From assembly GCA_041166085.1 (NCBI GenBank), contig JBEEFP010000062.1, forward strand, positions 1-64,000: 64,000 nt of DNA, in the 5' to 3' direction. The notes below the pieces were generated by a model. That model made no database searches and was not told where the DNA came from. It worked only from the letters and a program-made list of their open reading frames with translations. A program made the position numbers and the translations under genes. Below are positions 34,817 to 42,900 of this stretch, piece by piece. Positions within the stretch are counted from its first letter, which is position 1, and every line of letters starts with the position of its first letter. The DNA is from JBEEFP01 sp041166085. Lineage in GTDB: Bacteria; Actinomycetota; Acidimicrobiia; Acidimicrobiales; JAFATL01.

Positions 34817-36034
34817 CTACCGGGACGACCGCGTGCCGCGCACCTCGGCGCGCCGGGCATAGAGGCGCTGGTCGGCCAGGGCCAGCAGGTCCTCGGGTTC
34901 CTCACCGTCGGGGCCGAAGGTGGCGGCGCCCCAGCTGAACGGCGGCGCCCCAGCCTCGATGACGCGTTCGGCGACGACCGCTGCGCGCGCCTCGGCCGTT
35001 TCCGGCAGGAGGACGACGAACTCGTCACCGCCGATGCGGTACGCCTCGTCACCGCTGCGCAGCACGTCGCCGAAGGCGTTGGCCAGCGAGCGCAGGTACA
35101 GGTCACCTGCGAGGTGCCCGTCGGTGTCGTTGACGACCTTGAGCCCGTCGAGGTCGACGACCATGAGGCTGAAGCGGCGGCCGTACCGGGTGGCCCGGGC
35201 CCGTTCACGCCGCAGGTCCCGATCGAGCGCCCGCCGGTTGAGCAGGCCGGTGAGCGGGTCGACGAGCGCCTCCTGCTCGAGGCGGCCTGCCATGTGCTGC
35301 GCGACCGCCTGCAGCGATCGGTCGATGATCATGTGCATGCGCGAGAGCGTCTCGGGAAGCTCCTCGGGCGGGATCATCGGCACGAGACGGCGCCGCAGCA
35401 CCTCCCGCAGGCAGACGAGCTGACCGATGGCGACGTCGAGGGTGCCCACCGCGGCTGCGTACTCCTCGGCCAGCACCTCCATGTCGGGATCGGCGCCCCA
35501 TCCGAGGGGCTGGGGTCGCTCCATGGCCGAGCTCAGCCCCTGGACGAATTCGACGGCGAACGGCGGGTGGGTGTCGTCCGGCGTGTTGGGATCCCAGTGG
35601 CACAGCTCGTCCCAGTCGGCCGCCACGTCCTTGGCCTCGGCCAGCAGCAGCTCGATGGCGGTCCGCGGCGACAGGTTGGGCGCCCGCCCCGGCAGGGACA
35701 GGGCGTGGCTGAGGGCCGGCAGGTCGCCCCGGGCCACCGCCAGCGCATGCGCGACGGAGGGGCCCGTCTGCCCATCGGTCAGCACGACCACCACGGCGCC
35801 GTCGGCGTGCTCGCGCACCGCGGGCATGAGGTCGGCGGCGTCCCCGTCGGGCAGCTCCTGCTCGACAACAATGCTGTTCACCACGGCCCCCGCGGCCAGT
35901 TGGGCGCGCGCCTCGGCCATCGTCGCGGCCTCGAGGACCTCTGCCCCATCCATCTCGAGGGCGACGCGAACGAGCCGGCGGAGCTCGGGATCCGCGTCCA
36001 CCAGGAGGACCCTGGTGCCCGGTGCGGTTGTCAC
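34817..36034 (-). CDS. REC-like / GGDEF diguanylate cyclase
   Basis: A 405-residue cytoplasmic protein. The N-terminal receiver-like domain starts VLLVDADPELRR, but the phosphorylation position carries Glu (VVEQELPDGD) instead of Asp, so phosphorylation is unlikely. A helical middle part follows. The C-terminal GGDEF domain (DPLTGLLNRR, VVDLDGLKVVNDTDGH, YRIGGDEF) is intact and has an RxxD inhibitory site (RSGD) five residues ahead. It probably makes c-di-GMP constitutively or in response to the middle region. Confidence 0.88.
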   Translation of the reverse strand: MTTAPGTRVLLVDADPELRRLVRVALEMDGAEVLEAATMAEARAQLAAGAVVNSIVVEQELPDGDAADLMPAVREHADGAVVVVLTDGQTGPSVAHALAVARGDLPALSHALSLPGRAPNLSPRTAIELLLAEAKDVAADWDELCHWDPNTPDDTHPPFAVEFVQGLSSAMERPQPLGWGADPDMEVLAEEYAAAVGTLDVAIGQLVCLREVLRRRLVPMIPPEELPETLSRMHMIIDRSLQAVAQHMAGRLEQEALVDPLTGLLNRRALDRDLRRERARATRYGRRFSLMVVDLDGLKVVNDTDGHLAGDLYLRSLANAFGDVLRSGDEAYRIGGDEFVVLLPETAEARAAVVAERVIEAGAPPFSWGAATFGPDGEEPEDLLALADQRLYARRAEVRGTRSSR

Positions 36035-36118
36035 GCTCAGCGCCGCCTCCTCCTTGGGCTCCGCCCACCGATGGACTAGTCATCGGACGGCAAAGGCCGG
36101 GGGTTGAGCAGGATCTGC

Positions 36119-36865
36119 TCAGTCGCAGGCGCTGCTGTGGCCGTGCTCGGGCCCGAAGCAGTACACGGCGTAGGCCCGCTTCAGCACCGGCTGGGCGACA
36201 TTGCGCACAGGCACGCCGCCAGGCGTGACGCCCCGCTCCGAGCCGCCGTGGGCGTGGCCGTGCACCACCAGGTCGGCGCCCGCCCGGTCGACCGCCTCGG
36301 CCAGCAGGTAGCTGCCGAGGAAGGGATAGATCTCCAGCCGCTCCCCTTGGAGCGTCGCTTCGACGGGCGAGTAGTGCAGCAGGGCGATGCGGACGTCGGC
36401 CTCGAGGGCCAGCAGGCTCTCCTCGAGCGCGCCGGCCACCTCGCGGGTGCAGCCCATGAACGCCTTCATCTCCGGCTCCCCGAACTCGCTGCCGCACGCT
36501 CCCGCGAAGCCACCGCCGAAGCCTTTGGCCCCGGCCACTCCGACCCGCGTCCCGTCGACGTCGAGGACGGCGCTGTCGCCCTCGAGCACCCGCACGCCCG
36601 CGTGGTCGAGCACCTTGACGACCTGCTCGGCCGCGTCGCAGTGGTGGTCGTGGTTGCCGAGCACCGCGAGCACCGGCACCGGGAGGTCCCGCAGCTCGTC
36701 GGCCAGCACCGCGGCCTCGTCGGGATGGCCGACGCGGGTGAGGTCGCCGGCGAGGAGCAGGACGTCGGCGCGCTGGGCCACGTGCTCGAAGTGGGGCCGC
36801 AGCTGGCCGCCCGACTCCACGCCCACGTGCACGTCCCCCACCGCCGCCACGCGCACGCCCCTCAC
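36119..36865 (-). CDS. Calcineurin-like metallophosphoesterase
   Basis: A 248-residue hydrolase with all family motifs: GDVHVG, GDLTRVG, GNHDHH, LLHYSPVE and HGHAHGG, which bind two metal ions. No signal peptide, so it is cytoplasmic. The substrate (nucleotide, phosphodiester or phosphoprotein) is unknown. Its start overlaps the BON gene stop, placing it last in a three-gene coupled set. Confidence 0.9.
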   Translation of the reverse strand: MRGVRVAAVGDVHVGVESGGQLRPHFEHVAQRADVLLLAGDLTRVGHPDEAAVLADELRDLPVPVLAVLGNHDHHCDAAEQVVKVLDHAGVRVLEGDSAVLDVDGTRVGVAGAKGFGGGFAGACGSEFGEPEMKAFMGCTREVAGALEESLLALEADVRIALLHYSPVEATLQGERLEIYPFLGSYLLAEAVDRAGADLVVHGHAHGGSERGVTPGGVPVRNVAQPVLKRAYAVYCFGPEHGHSSACD

Positions 36866-37116
36866 GTCACGACCTCCGAGCCCGCCGGCTCGGGGTAGTC
36901 CATGAGCGTCGTCTGGTTGTGCACGGCCCGGCCGCCCGAGGTTTCCCGGGCCACCTCGGTCAGCCGCGCCTGTCGTTCGGCCGTCGCCACCTCGCCCGTG
37001 AGGAAGACGCCGGCGGCGGTGAGGGTCACGTGCACGCCCAGCTCCCCGACCCGGTCGGCCAGCGCGTCGGTGATGTGGGCCACGAGGTACTCGGGCCGAT
37101 CGTCGGGCGCCGTCAT
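36862..37116 (-). CDS. BON-domain protein
   Basis: An 84-residue protein consisting of one BON domain (ITDALADRVGELGVHVTLTA, then VFLTGEVATAERQARLTEVA). BON domains usually bind membranes or ligands, but here there is no signal peptide. It overlaps the nucleotidyltransferase and metallophosphoesterase genes at each end. Confidence 0.78.
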   Translation of the reverse strand: MTAPDDRPEYLVAHITDALADRVGELGVHVTLTAAGVFLTGEVATAERQARLTEVARETSGGRAVHNQTTLMDYPEPAGSEVVT

Positions 37117-37793
37117 CTCGGACCGGTCAGCTGTACCTCGTCGATGGTGGCGAAGAGCCTGCGGATGACGTCGGCCGGCACCAGCAGGTCGTTGGACTGC
37201 GCGTACAGCAGCAGGCTCAGCACGCGTCTCGCGCCATGGCGCGCGCGTCGCAACAGGTAGTCCCAGTCGAGCTCGTCGCCCGCGACGATCCCCAGCGCGT
37301 CGTGCCAGTGTCGGGGCATGTGCTCGTCGTGCACGATGGCCTTGATCACGAGCAGGTCCTCGGGCGGGATCAGCCGGAAGCTGCGTCCCTTGTACTGGGC
37401 GACCGTCGACCGCTGCAGCATCTCGTCGTCGAGGTAGATGTCGCCCGACGACCGAAAGATCACGTCGACGAGGATGTCGTCCTTCCAGCCCTTGTAGAGC
37501 CAGTGCGGGAAGCGCTCCTCGGTTGCGAACCCGGCACGGCCCATGACGTCGAGCACGTGGCGGGCGTCCTCGGGACGGACGAACATGTCGATGTCACGGG
37601 TCACACGCGGCCGACCCACCGTCGCCGACGCCACGCCGCCCATGAGGACGTACGGGATACCGGCGTCCTCGACGGTGCTGATGGTCGTGTCGAACACCGC
37701 GAGGAAGCGCGCCTCCTCGCCCGCGAATCCCTCAGCTGGACCGCATGCGAGGTCCGCCTCGGCCGCGGCGGTCGCCTCCAGCTCGTCAGGCAT
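37113..37793 (-). CDS. Nucleotidyltransferase-fold protein (DUF6036-like)
   Basis: A 226-residue protein with a minimal nucleotidyltransferase core: YVLMGGVASATVGRPRVTRD followed by IDMFV gives the GG...DxD pattern, with a further acidic residue in ILVDVIF. Relatives include antitoxin-like and aminoglycoside-modifying-like proteins; neither role is shown here. First gene of the overlapping set with the BON and phosphoesterase genes. Confidence 0.75.
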   Translation of the reverse strand: MPDELEATAAAEADLACGPAEGFAGEEARFLAVFDTTISTVEDAGIPYVLMGGVASATVGRPRVTRDIDMFVRPEDARHVLDVMGRAGFATEERFPHWLYKGWKDDILVDVIFRSSGDIYLDDEMLQRSTVAQYKGRSFRLIPPEDLLVIKAIVHDEHMPRHWHDALGIVAGDELDWDYLLRRARHGARRVLSLLLYAQSNDLLVPADVIRRLFATIDEVQLTGPR

Positions 37794-37852
37794 CTCGTCT
37801 TCGCGGGTACCCGCCGTGTGGGCGGGGCAAACGAACGGGGTAGGACCCAGGC

Positions 37853-38032
37853 ATGAGCGATCCCGACGTCACCACCGACCCCGAAGCGCCTGAGGCCGAC
37901 GCCCTGGAGCAGTCGCAGCCCATCGACGAGCCGGTCGGGCCGGCCGACTCGCCCACGGCTGACCCGGAGGTCCCTGAGGCGGACGCGCTCGAGCAGGCCC
38001 AGTCCATCCCGCTCGACCCTGAAGAGGCGTGA
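37853..38032 (+). CDS. Small acidic protein with an internal duplication
   Basis: A 59-residue protein, rich in Asp, Glu and Pro, with two near-identical units: PEAPEADALEQSQPI and PEVPEADALEQAQSI. No membrane segment. It ends 3 nt before the start of the F420 enzyme gene and is probably co-transcribed with it. GTGTG at 37816 and GGGTA at 37838 upstream resemble a stress-sigma promoter, weakly. Function unknown. Confidence 0.6.
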   Translation: MSDPDVTTDPEAPEADALEQSQPIDEPVGPADSPTADPEVPEADALEQAQSIPLDPEEA

Positions 38033-38035
38033 CAC

Positions 38036-38989
38036 GTGGCGTCGAGATGGGGATTCGCCCTCTCCAGTGAGGAGCACCGGCCCAGCGACTTGGTGCGCTA
38101 CGCCAAACGGGCCGAGGAGATCGGCTTCGCGTTCGTCGGCGTGTCGGACCACTTCCACCCGTGGACCAACAGCCAGGGCCAGAGCCCGTTCGTGTGGGCC
38201 GTGCTCGGCGCCATCGCCGAGGCGACCGAGCGCATCGATGTCGTGACCGGTGTGACGTGCCCGACCATCCGCACCCACCCGGCGATCATCGCCCAGGCCG
38301 CGGCCACCACCGCGGCCATGATGCCGGGCCGTTTCTCGCTCGGCGTCGGGTCAGGTGAGGCCCTCAACGAGCACATCCTCGGCGACCGGTGGCCCCCCGC
38401 CGACGTGCGTCTCGAGATGCTCGACGAGGCCATCGAGGTGATCAGGCTGCTGTGGCAGGGCGGAACGCAGTCCCACGAGGGCAAGCACTACCGCGTGGAG
38501 GACGCCCGGATCTACACCCTTCCGGACGAGCCCCCGCCGATCATCGTCGCGGCCAGCGGCGAGAAGGCCGCGCAGGTCGCGGCCAGGCGGGGCGACGGCT
38601 TCATGAACACCGCGCCCGACGCCGAGACCATCAAGGCGTGGGAGCAGGCGGGCGGGTCGGGGCCGAAGTACGGCCAGATCACCGTGTGCTGGGCCAGCGA
38701 CACCGACACGGCCAAGCAGCAGGCGTATGCGATCTGGCCGAACGCTGCCATCACGGGCCAGCTGTCCCAGGACCTGCCGACGCCGACGCACTTCGAACAG
38801 GCGTCGGAGATGGTGGACGAGGACGCAGTGGCGGAGAAGGTCGTGTGTGGGCCCGACGCCGGCCCGTACGTGGAGATGATCGCCAAGTACCGCGATGCCG
38901 GCTACGACCACCTGTACCTCCACCAGGTCGGCCCCGACCAGGAGGGATTTTTCAGGTTCTGGCAGGACACCCTCGCCTCCCGCGTGTGA
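38036..38989 (+). CDS. F420-dependent LLM-class oxidoreductase
   Basis: A 317-residue TIM-barrel protein of the luciferase-like/F420 group, close to the TIGR03557 and F420-dependent glucose-6-phosphate dehydrogenase families. Visible features are GFALSSEEHRPSDLVRYAK, FVGVSDHFHPWTNSQG, LGVGSGEALNEHILG and VAASGEKAAQVAARRGDG. F420 is reduced or used as hydride donor; the substrate is not clear. GTG start, directly after the small acidic gene. Confidence 0.87.
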   Translation: MASRWGFALSSEEHRPSDLVRYAKRAEEIGFAFVGVSDHFHPWTNSQGQSPFVWAVLGAIAEATERIDVVTGVTCPTIRTHPAIIAQAAATTAAMMPGRFSLGVGSGEALNEHILGDRWPPADVRLEMLDEAIEVIRLLWQGGTQSHEGKHYRVEDARIYTLPDEPPPIIVAASGEKAAQVAARRGDGFMNTAPDAETIKAWEQAGGSGPKYGQITVCWASDTDTAKQQAYAIWPNAAITGQLSQDLPTPTHFEQASEMVDEDAVAEKVVCGPDAGPYVEMIAKYRDAGYDHLYLHQVGPDQEGFFRFWQDTLASRV

Positions 38990-39005
38990 CATCTGGCTGT
39001 GATCC

Positions 39006-39030
39006 GTTAGCCCCTCGCGAGCAGGGGTAC
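39006..39030 (+). promoter_or_regulatory. Candidate stress-sigma promoter of the CsbD gene
   Basis: GTTAG (39006-39010) and GGGTAC (39025-39030), 14 nt apart, resemble the GTTT/GGGTA pattern used by SigB-like factors in Actinobacteria. It lies 40 nt before a CsbD-family gene, which belongs to the SigB regulon in Bacillus. Confidence 0.4.
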
Positions 39031-39070
39031 ATACGACTGCAACGGTCGACAACGAAAAGGAGTGAGACAC

Positions 39071-39280
39071 ATGGGTGTCTTCGAGGAAGCCAAGGGCAAG
39101 GTCAAGGAAGCAGTCGGCGACGTGACCAACAACCCTGACCTCCAGCGTGAGGGTCAGGCCCAGGAGCAGAAGGGCCAGGCTGAGCGCGAGGCAACCGAGG
39201 CCCGCGCCGAGGCCAAGAAGCACGAGGCCAAGGCCAAGGCCCACGAGGTCGAGCAGGAGGCTGCAGAGGCGGCCAAGTAG
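39071..39280 (+). CDS. CsbD-family general stress protein
   Basis: A 69-residue, highly charged helical protein with the CsbD signature EAKGKVKEAVGDVTNNPDLQ, then a Lys/Glu/Ala-rich tail. The ATG at 39071 follows AAAAGGAG at a good distance; another ATG 9 nt upstream is less well placed. A strong terminator follows, so it is a single-gene unit. Confidence 0.88.
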   Translation: MGVFEEAKGKVKEAVGDVTNNPDLQREGQAQEQKGQAEREATEARAEAKKHEAKAKAHEVEQEAAEAAK

Positions 39281-39298
39281 CACCAGCAACGTCGTCTT

Positions 39299-39337
39299 CG
39301 GAAGGGGCCCCGCCACTGGCGGGGTCCCTTCCGTTTT
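39299..39337 (+). terminator. Rho-independent terminator after the CsbD gene
   Basis: A 16-bp GC-rich stem (39299-39314 with 39318-39333, one G-U pair) with a 3-nt loop, followed by TTTT. It sits 18 nt past the CsbD stop. Confidence 0.85.
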
Positions 39338-39368
39338 CCGGAGCGGTGGTGTTGGGAACGACTGGGCC

Positions 39369-40412
39369 ATGCCCCGACTCCGACGTGTGGACTGCAGCGG
39401 CCCCGGCATCGTTCGCCGCAGGTCCGGCCGGGGCTTCGTCTACTTCGACGAGGACGGCGATCGGGTCACCGAGCCCGAGGTGCTCGACCGCATCAAGGCC
39501 CTCGTGCTCCCGCCCGCGTGGACCGACGTGTGGATCTGCCCGTACCCGATGGGACACATCCAGGCGACGGGCACCGACGCCGCGGGGCGCCGCCAGTACC
39601 GCTACCACGACGAGTGGCGCCTGCGGCGCGACCAGGAGAAGTTCGATCACATGCTCGACTTCGGCCGTGCCCTCCCTACCCTGCGGGCGGCCATCTGTTC
39701 CGACCTGCAGCAGCGGGGCTTGAGCCGGACCCGCGTGCTCGCGTGTGCGACGCGGCTGCTCGACCTCGGCTTCTTCCGCATCGGCACCGAGGGCTATGCC
39801 GAGCAGAACCAGACCTACGGGCTGGCGACGATGCGCAAGCGCCACGTCTGTCTCGGCGACAAGGACCTGATCACCTTCGACTACCGGGCCAAGAGCGGCA
39901 AGCGCCGGGTGCAGTCGATCGTGGACCCGGACGTCGCCAAGGTCGTTCGTTCGCTGAAGGCACGCACCACCGGCGGCCACGAGCTGCTGGCCTACAAGGT
40001 GGGCGCTCGCTGGTGCGACGTGAAGTCGTCCGACATCAACACCTACGTGAAGGACGTCACGGGCGGCGACTTCAGCGCGAAGGACTTCCGCACATGGAAC
40101 GCCACCGTGCTCGCGGCGGTCGCCCTCGCCGTCTCCAGCGAGGCGGTCGGGTCGAAGACGGCGCGCAAACGGGCCGAGACGCGGGCCATCAAGGAGGTGG
40201 CGCACTACCTGGGCAACACGCCGGCGGTGTGTCGGGCGAGCTACATCGACCCGCGGGTGATCGACCGGTATCGCGCCGGTGTCACCGTCGCCGACGACCT
40301 CCACCGCCTCGGCGACGACACCCGGTTCGGGCAGGTGTCCACCCAGGGCGCCATCGAGGAGGCCGTCCTGGTCCTGCTCGAGGACGCGCCGGCGGCCCGC
40401 CTCGCCGCCTGA
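39369..40412 (+). CDS. DNA topoisomerase IB (poxvirus-like)
   Basis: A 347-residue type IB topoisomerase that relaxes supercoils through a 3'-phosphotyrosine. It shows LPPAWTDVWICPYPMGHIQA, then RYHDEWRLRRDQEKFDHM, RIGTEGYAEQN, a catalytic-core Arg/Lys segment (SGKRRVQ), TWNATV and the C-terminal active-site Tyr in CRASYIDPRVIDRY. ATG at 39369. The gene is followed by palindrome B2. Confidence 0.92.
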   Translation: MPRLRRVDCSGPGIVRRRSGRGFVYFDEDGDRVTEPEVLDRIKALVLPPAWTDVWICPYPMGHIQATGTDAAGRRQYRYHDEWRLRRDQEKFDHMLDFGRALPTLRAAICSDLQQRGLSRTRVLACATRLLDLGFFRIGTEGYAEQNQTYGLATMRKRHVCLGDKDLITFDYRAKSGKRRVQSIVDPDVAKVVRSLKARTTGGHELLAYKVGARWCDVKSSDINTYVKDVTGGDFSAKDFRTWNATVLAAVALAVSSEAVGSKTARKRAETRAIKEVAHYLGNTPAVCRASYIDPRVIDRYRAGVTVADDLHRLGDDTRFGQVSTQGAIEEAVLVLLEDAPAARLAA

Positions 40413-40427
40413 CCCACGGGGCCGCTT

Positions 40428-40482
40428 CTCGACTTTGCGGGGATTTCCCGCGCATAGTCCGGGAAATTCCCGCAAAGTCGAG
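40428..40482. repeat. Palindromic element B2 (23-bp arms, one mismatch)
   Basis: The arms 40428-40450 and 40460-40482 pair with one mismatch around CGCATAGTC. The outer arm CTCGACTTTGCG and the centre CATAGTCCGGGAAA match B1 at 19202. It begins 15 nt after the topoisomerase stop. No T-tract. Confidence 0.85.
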
Positions 40483-40515
40483 CCACCGCGGCTTGTTGGC
40501 GGCCCGGTTTCGGAC

Positions 40516-40565
40516 AAAAAAAACACGCACTGGGGACCGAGTTGCAACTCGGTCCCCAGTGCGTG
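40516..40565 (-). terminator. Terminator of the tre operon: 42-bp perfect palindrome with poly-U
   Basis: The arms 40524-40544 and 40545-40565 are perfect mirror complements. On the minus strand the hairpin is followed by eight T (40516-40523), so it ends minus-strand transcripts coming from the treX-treY-treZ cluster. The 108 nt between it and the last gene hold no coding frame; a weak GGGATTT/AAATCCC pair lies at 40631-40659. Confidence 0.85.
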
Positions 40566-40673
40566 GGGCTCCCGGGGGGCGGGACAGAGGTAGTTCTAAC
40601 CCCGGCCGGCAGGCTCCAAACCAGATTTCCGGGATTTCTTCTGGAATCAGCAAAATCCCTGGTCAGGGCCGTG

Positions 40674-40847
40674 TCAGCCCGGCGGGGCGATGGTGTTGTC
40701 GACCTCGGAGTCGGGACTGCGGCTGCCGTCCTCGATGAAGAGGCGCTCCTCGGCGGCGGCAGGATCCAGATCCTGGAGCTCCTCCTTCACCTCGGCGATC
40801 GCTTTGTCGAGGTGCTCGAGGCGCTTGGGGTCGGGGGAATCGGTCAT
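40674..40847 (-). CDS. Small acidic hypothetical protein
   Basis: A 57-residue charged protein (LDKAIAEVKEELQDLDPAAA, then DNTIAPPG), probably helical, with no Cys. Located downstream of the DUF5709 gene and before the tre-operon terminator, so likely co-transcribed. No ribosome-binding site is evident. Family not recognised. Confidence 0.55.
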   Translation of the reverse strand: MTDSPDPKRLEHLDKAIAEVKEELQDLDPAAAEERLFIEDGSRSPDSEVDNTIAPPG

Positions 40848-40887
40848 AGGAGGTCTGTACCCACCGTCAGGCTTCGTAACGACGTGC

Positions 40888-41250
40888 CTACGGCGACGGC
40901 TCGTCGACGATGTGCATCGCCGCCTCTTCTGCGGACTGCGCCACGTCGGGGTCGTCCAGCTCCAGGCCGATGGCGGCAGCCTCGTCGTCCTCCAGCCCCT
41001 CTTCCGCGCCCGGTTCGATGAGCTGGCCGACCCGCGTCGGGTCGTCGCCCCGCCGCCCTTCGGGCTCCTCCTGCCTGAGGCGGTCACGCAGGGTCTCGCC
41101 CCGGAGCTCCTCGGCGACGGTCGTGCCGACGTCGAAGGCGTGCGGGCGATCAGCCGGCGGAGGGAGGGCCTCGGAGCCGTCGGAGGTCACCGTGTCCTGG
41201 AGGACAGGGATGCCCTCGGCGTCGAGTTCCTGTTCGGGATCGTCTGCCAT
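40888..41250 (-). CDS. DUF5709 family protein
   Basis: A 120-residue acidic protein matching actinobacterial DUF5709: EGIPVLQDTVTS, then FDVGTTVAEELRGETLRDRL and the C-terminal SAEEAAMHIVDE. Function unknown; probably largely disordered. It lies 9 nt after treZ on the same strand. Confidence 0.75.
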   Translation of the reverse strand: MADDPEQELDAEGIPVLQDTVTSDGSEALPPPADRPHAFDVGTTVAEELRGETLRDRLRQEEPEGRRGDDPTRVGQLIEPGAEEGLEDDEAAAIGLELDDPDVAQSAEEAAMHIVDEPSP

Positions 41251-41259
41251 GCGTTCCCC

Positions 41260-42900
41260 CTACCCAGGCGGGGGCGTGATGACAACCGACGCCGGCTCGG
41301 TTCCGAGATCGACCACCACCGTCGTGGCTCCTCGGCAGAGGGTGAGGCGAGCCCGCTCGTGGTCCACGTCGACGCGCACGAGATCCATGCGACCGTCGCG
41401 CAGTTCGGCACGGCCGCGCCGCAACGCAATGAGCGAGCGGTACCACTCCAGCATCTCGGCGTGCTGCGGCTGGGCCAGCTCGGCCCAGTCGAGCTTCGAC
41501 CGTTCGTAGGTCTCGGGCGCCTGCGGGTCGGGCACGTCCTCGGGTCGCCACCCGAACGACGAGAACTCACGCCGCCGCCCCTCACGCACCGCCTCGGCGA
41601 GCTCGGGGTCGTGGTGGTCGGTGAAGTACTGGAAGGGCGTCGACGCGGCCCACTCCTCGCCCTGGAACACCATGGGCACGAACGGCGACGTCATCACGAG
41701 TGCCGCACCGGCCCGCACCCGGTCCAATGACGCGACGTGGCCGATGCGCTCGCCCGTCGCGCGGTTGCCGACCTGGTCGTGGTTCTGGATGTAGCCGAGG
41801 AACCGCCAGCCGGGAACGGCCCCGGGCCGACGCCCATGTCGTCGTCGCCTGAAGTGCGAGTGCTCGCCCGCGTAGACGAAGGCCCGCCGCAGCGCGGTTG
41901 CGACCTCATCCAGCTGCCCGAAGTCGGCGTAGTAGCCCGAGTGCTCGCCCGTGAGCACCGCGTGGAGGGCGTGATGCAGGTCGTCGCTCCACTGCGCGTC
42001 GAGCCCGTAGCCACCCGCCTCCCGACGCCACACCAGGCGCGGATCGTTGAGATCGCTCTCCGCGATGAGATGCAGCGGGCGTCCGACCGACGCGGCCAGG
42101 TCCGCGACCTCGATCGCCAGCTGCTCGAGCAGGTGCACGGCGGACGTGTCGACGATGGCGTGCACGGCGTCGAGCCGCAGCCCGTCGAGGTGGTAGTCCC
42201 GGAACCACATGAGCGCGTTGTCCACGAAGAACCGCCGCACCTCGTCGCTGTCGGGCCCGTCGAGGTTCACCGCCTCGCCCCATGGTGTGGCGTAGCGATC
42301 GGTGAAGTACGGCCCGAAGTCCCGCAGGTAGTTGCCCGATGGACCCACGTGGTTGTAGACGACGTCGAGCACGACGCCGACCCCGCGCGCGTGGCACGCG
42401 TCGACCAGCCGCTTGAGACCGTCCGGTCCCCCATAGGCGTGGTGCGGCGCGTACAGGTCCACACCGTCGTAACCCCACCCGCGATCGCCCGGGAACTCGG
42501 CGACCGGCATGAGCTCGACCACGTCCACGCCCAACGCGACGAGGTGGTCCAGCCGCCCGATGACACCGTCGAACGTGCCCTCCGGGCTGAACGTGCCGAC
42601 GTGCAGCTCGTACATCACCGCTGATGGCAGATGGACGCCGCGCCATGCCTGATCGGTCCAAGGAAACCTGGCGTGATCGACGACCCGCGATGGCCCGTCC
42701 ACGCCGTCGGGTTGCCATGGCGACCGGGGGTCGGGTCGGGGCGGCCCACCGTCGAGTGAGAAGGCGTAGGTCTCGGTCTCGGTCTCGGTCTCGGCCTCGT
42801 GCCAACCGTCGGCCGTGGCGTGCATCGGCACCCGCCGGTCCTCGTCCACGACCAGCTCGACCCGCTCGGCCCGCGGCGCCCACACCCGGAACGCGGTCAT
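41260..42900 (-). CDS. treZ: Malto-oligosyltrehalose trehalohydrolase
   Basis: GH13 enzyme (546 residues) that releases trehalose from maltooligosyl-trehalose made by TreY. An N-terminal beta domain (FRVWAPRAERVELVV) precedes the barrel with YELHVGTFSPEGTFDGVIGR, DVVYNHVGPSGNY, DGLRLDAVHAI (nucleophile Asp), LIAESDLNDPRL (acid Glu) and IQNHDQVGNR. The ATG overlaps the treY stop. A TE repeat (residues near 38-46) comes from a short 6-bp tandem repeat at 42769-42798. Confidence 0.95.
   Translation of the reverse strand: MTAFRVWAPRAERVELVVDEDRRVPMHATADGWHEAETETETETYAFSLDGGPPRPDPRSPWQPDGVDGPSRVVDHARFPWTDQAWRGVHLPSAVMYELHVGTFSPEGTFDGVIGRLDHLVALGVDVVELMPVAEFPGDRGWGYDGVDLYAPHHAYGGPDGLKRLVDACHARGVGVVLDVVYNHVGPSGNYLRDFGPYFTDRYATPWGEAVNLDGPDSDEVRRFFVDNALMWFRDYHLDGLRLDAVHAIVDTSAVHLLEQLAIEVADLAASVGRPLHLIAESDLNDPRLVWRREAGGYGLDAQWSDDLHHALHAVLTGEHSGYYADFGQLDEVATALRRAFVYAGEHSHFRRRRHGRRPGAVPGWRFLGYIQNHDQVGNRATGERIGHVASLDRVRAGAALVMTSPFVPMVFQGEEWAASTPFQYFTDHHDPELAEAVREGRRREFSSFGWRPEDVPDPQAPETYERSKLDWAELAQPQHAEMLEWYRSLIALRRGRAELRDGRMDLVRVDVDHERARLTLCRGATTVVVDLGTEPASVVITPPPG

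Noticed and set aside
37113..37793. MNT/HEPN toxin-antitoxin system
   Set aside because: The nucleotidyltransferase has no adjacent HEPN gene; its coupled neighbours are a BON protein and a phosphoesterase.
42769..42798. GGTCTC tandem repeat in treZ as a phase-variation switch
   Set aside because: The unit is 6 bp, so copy changes would keep the frame and only alter a TE repeat.
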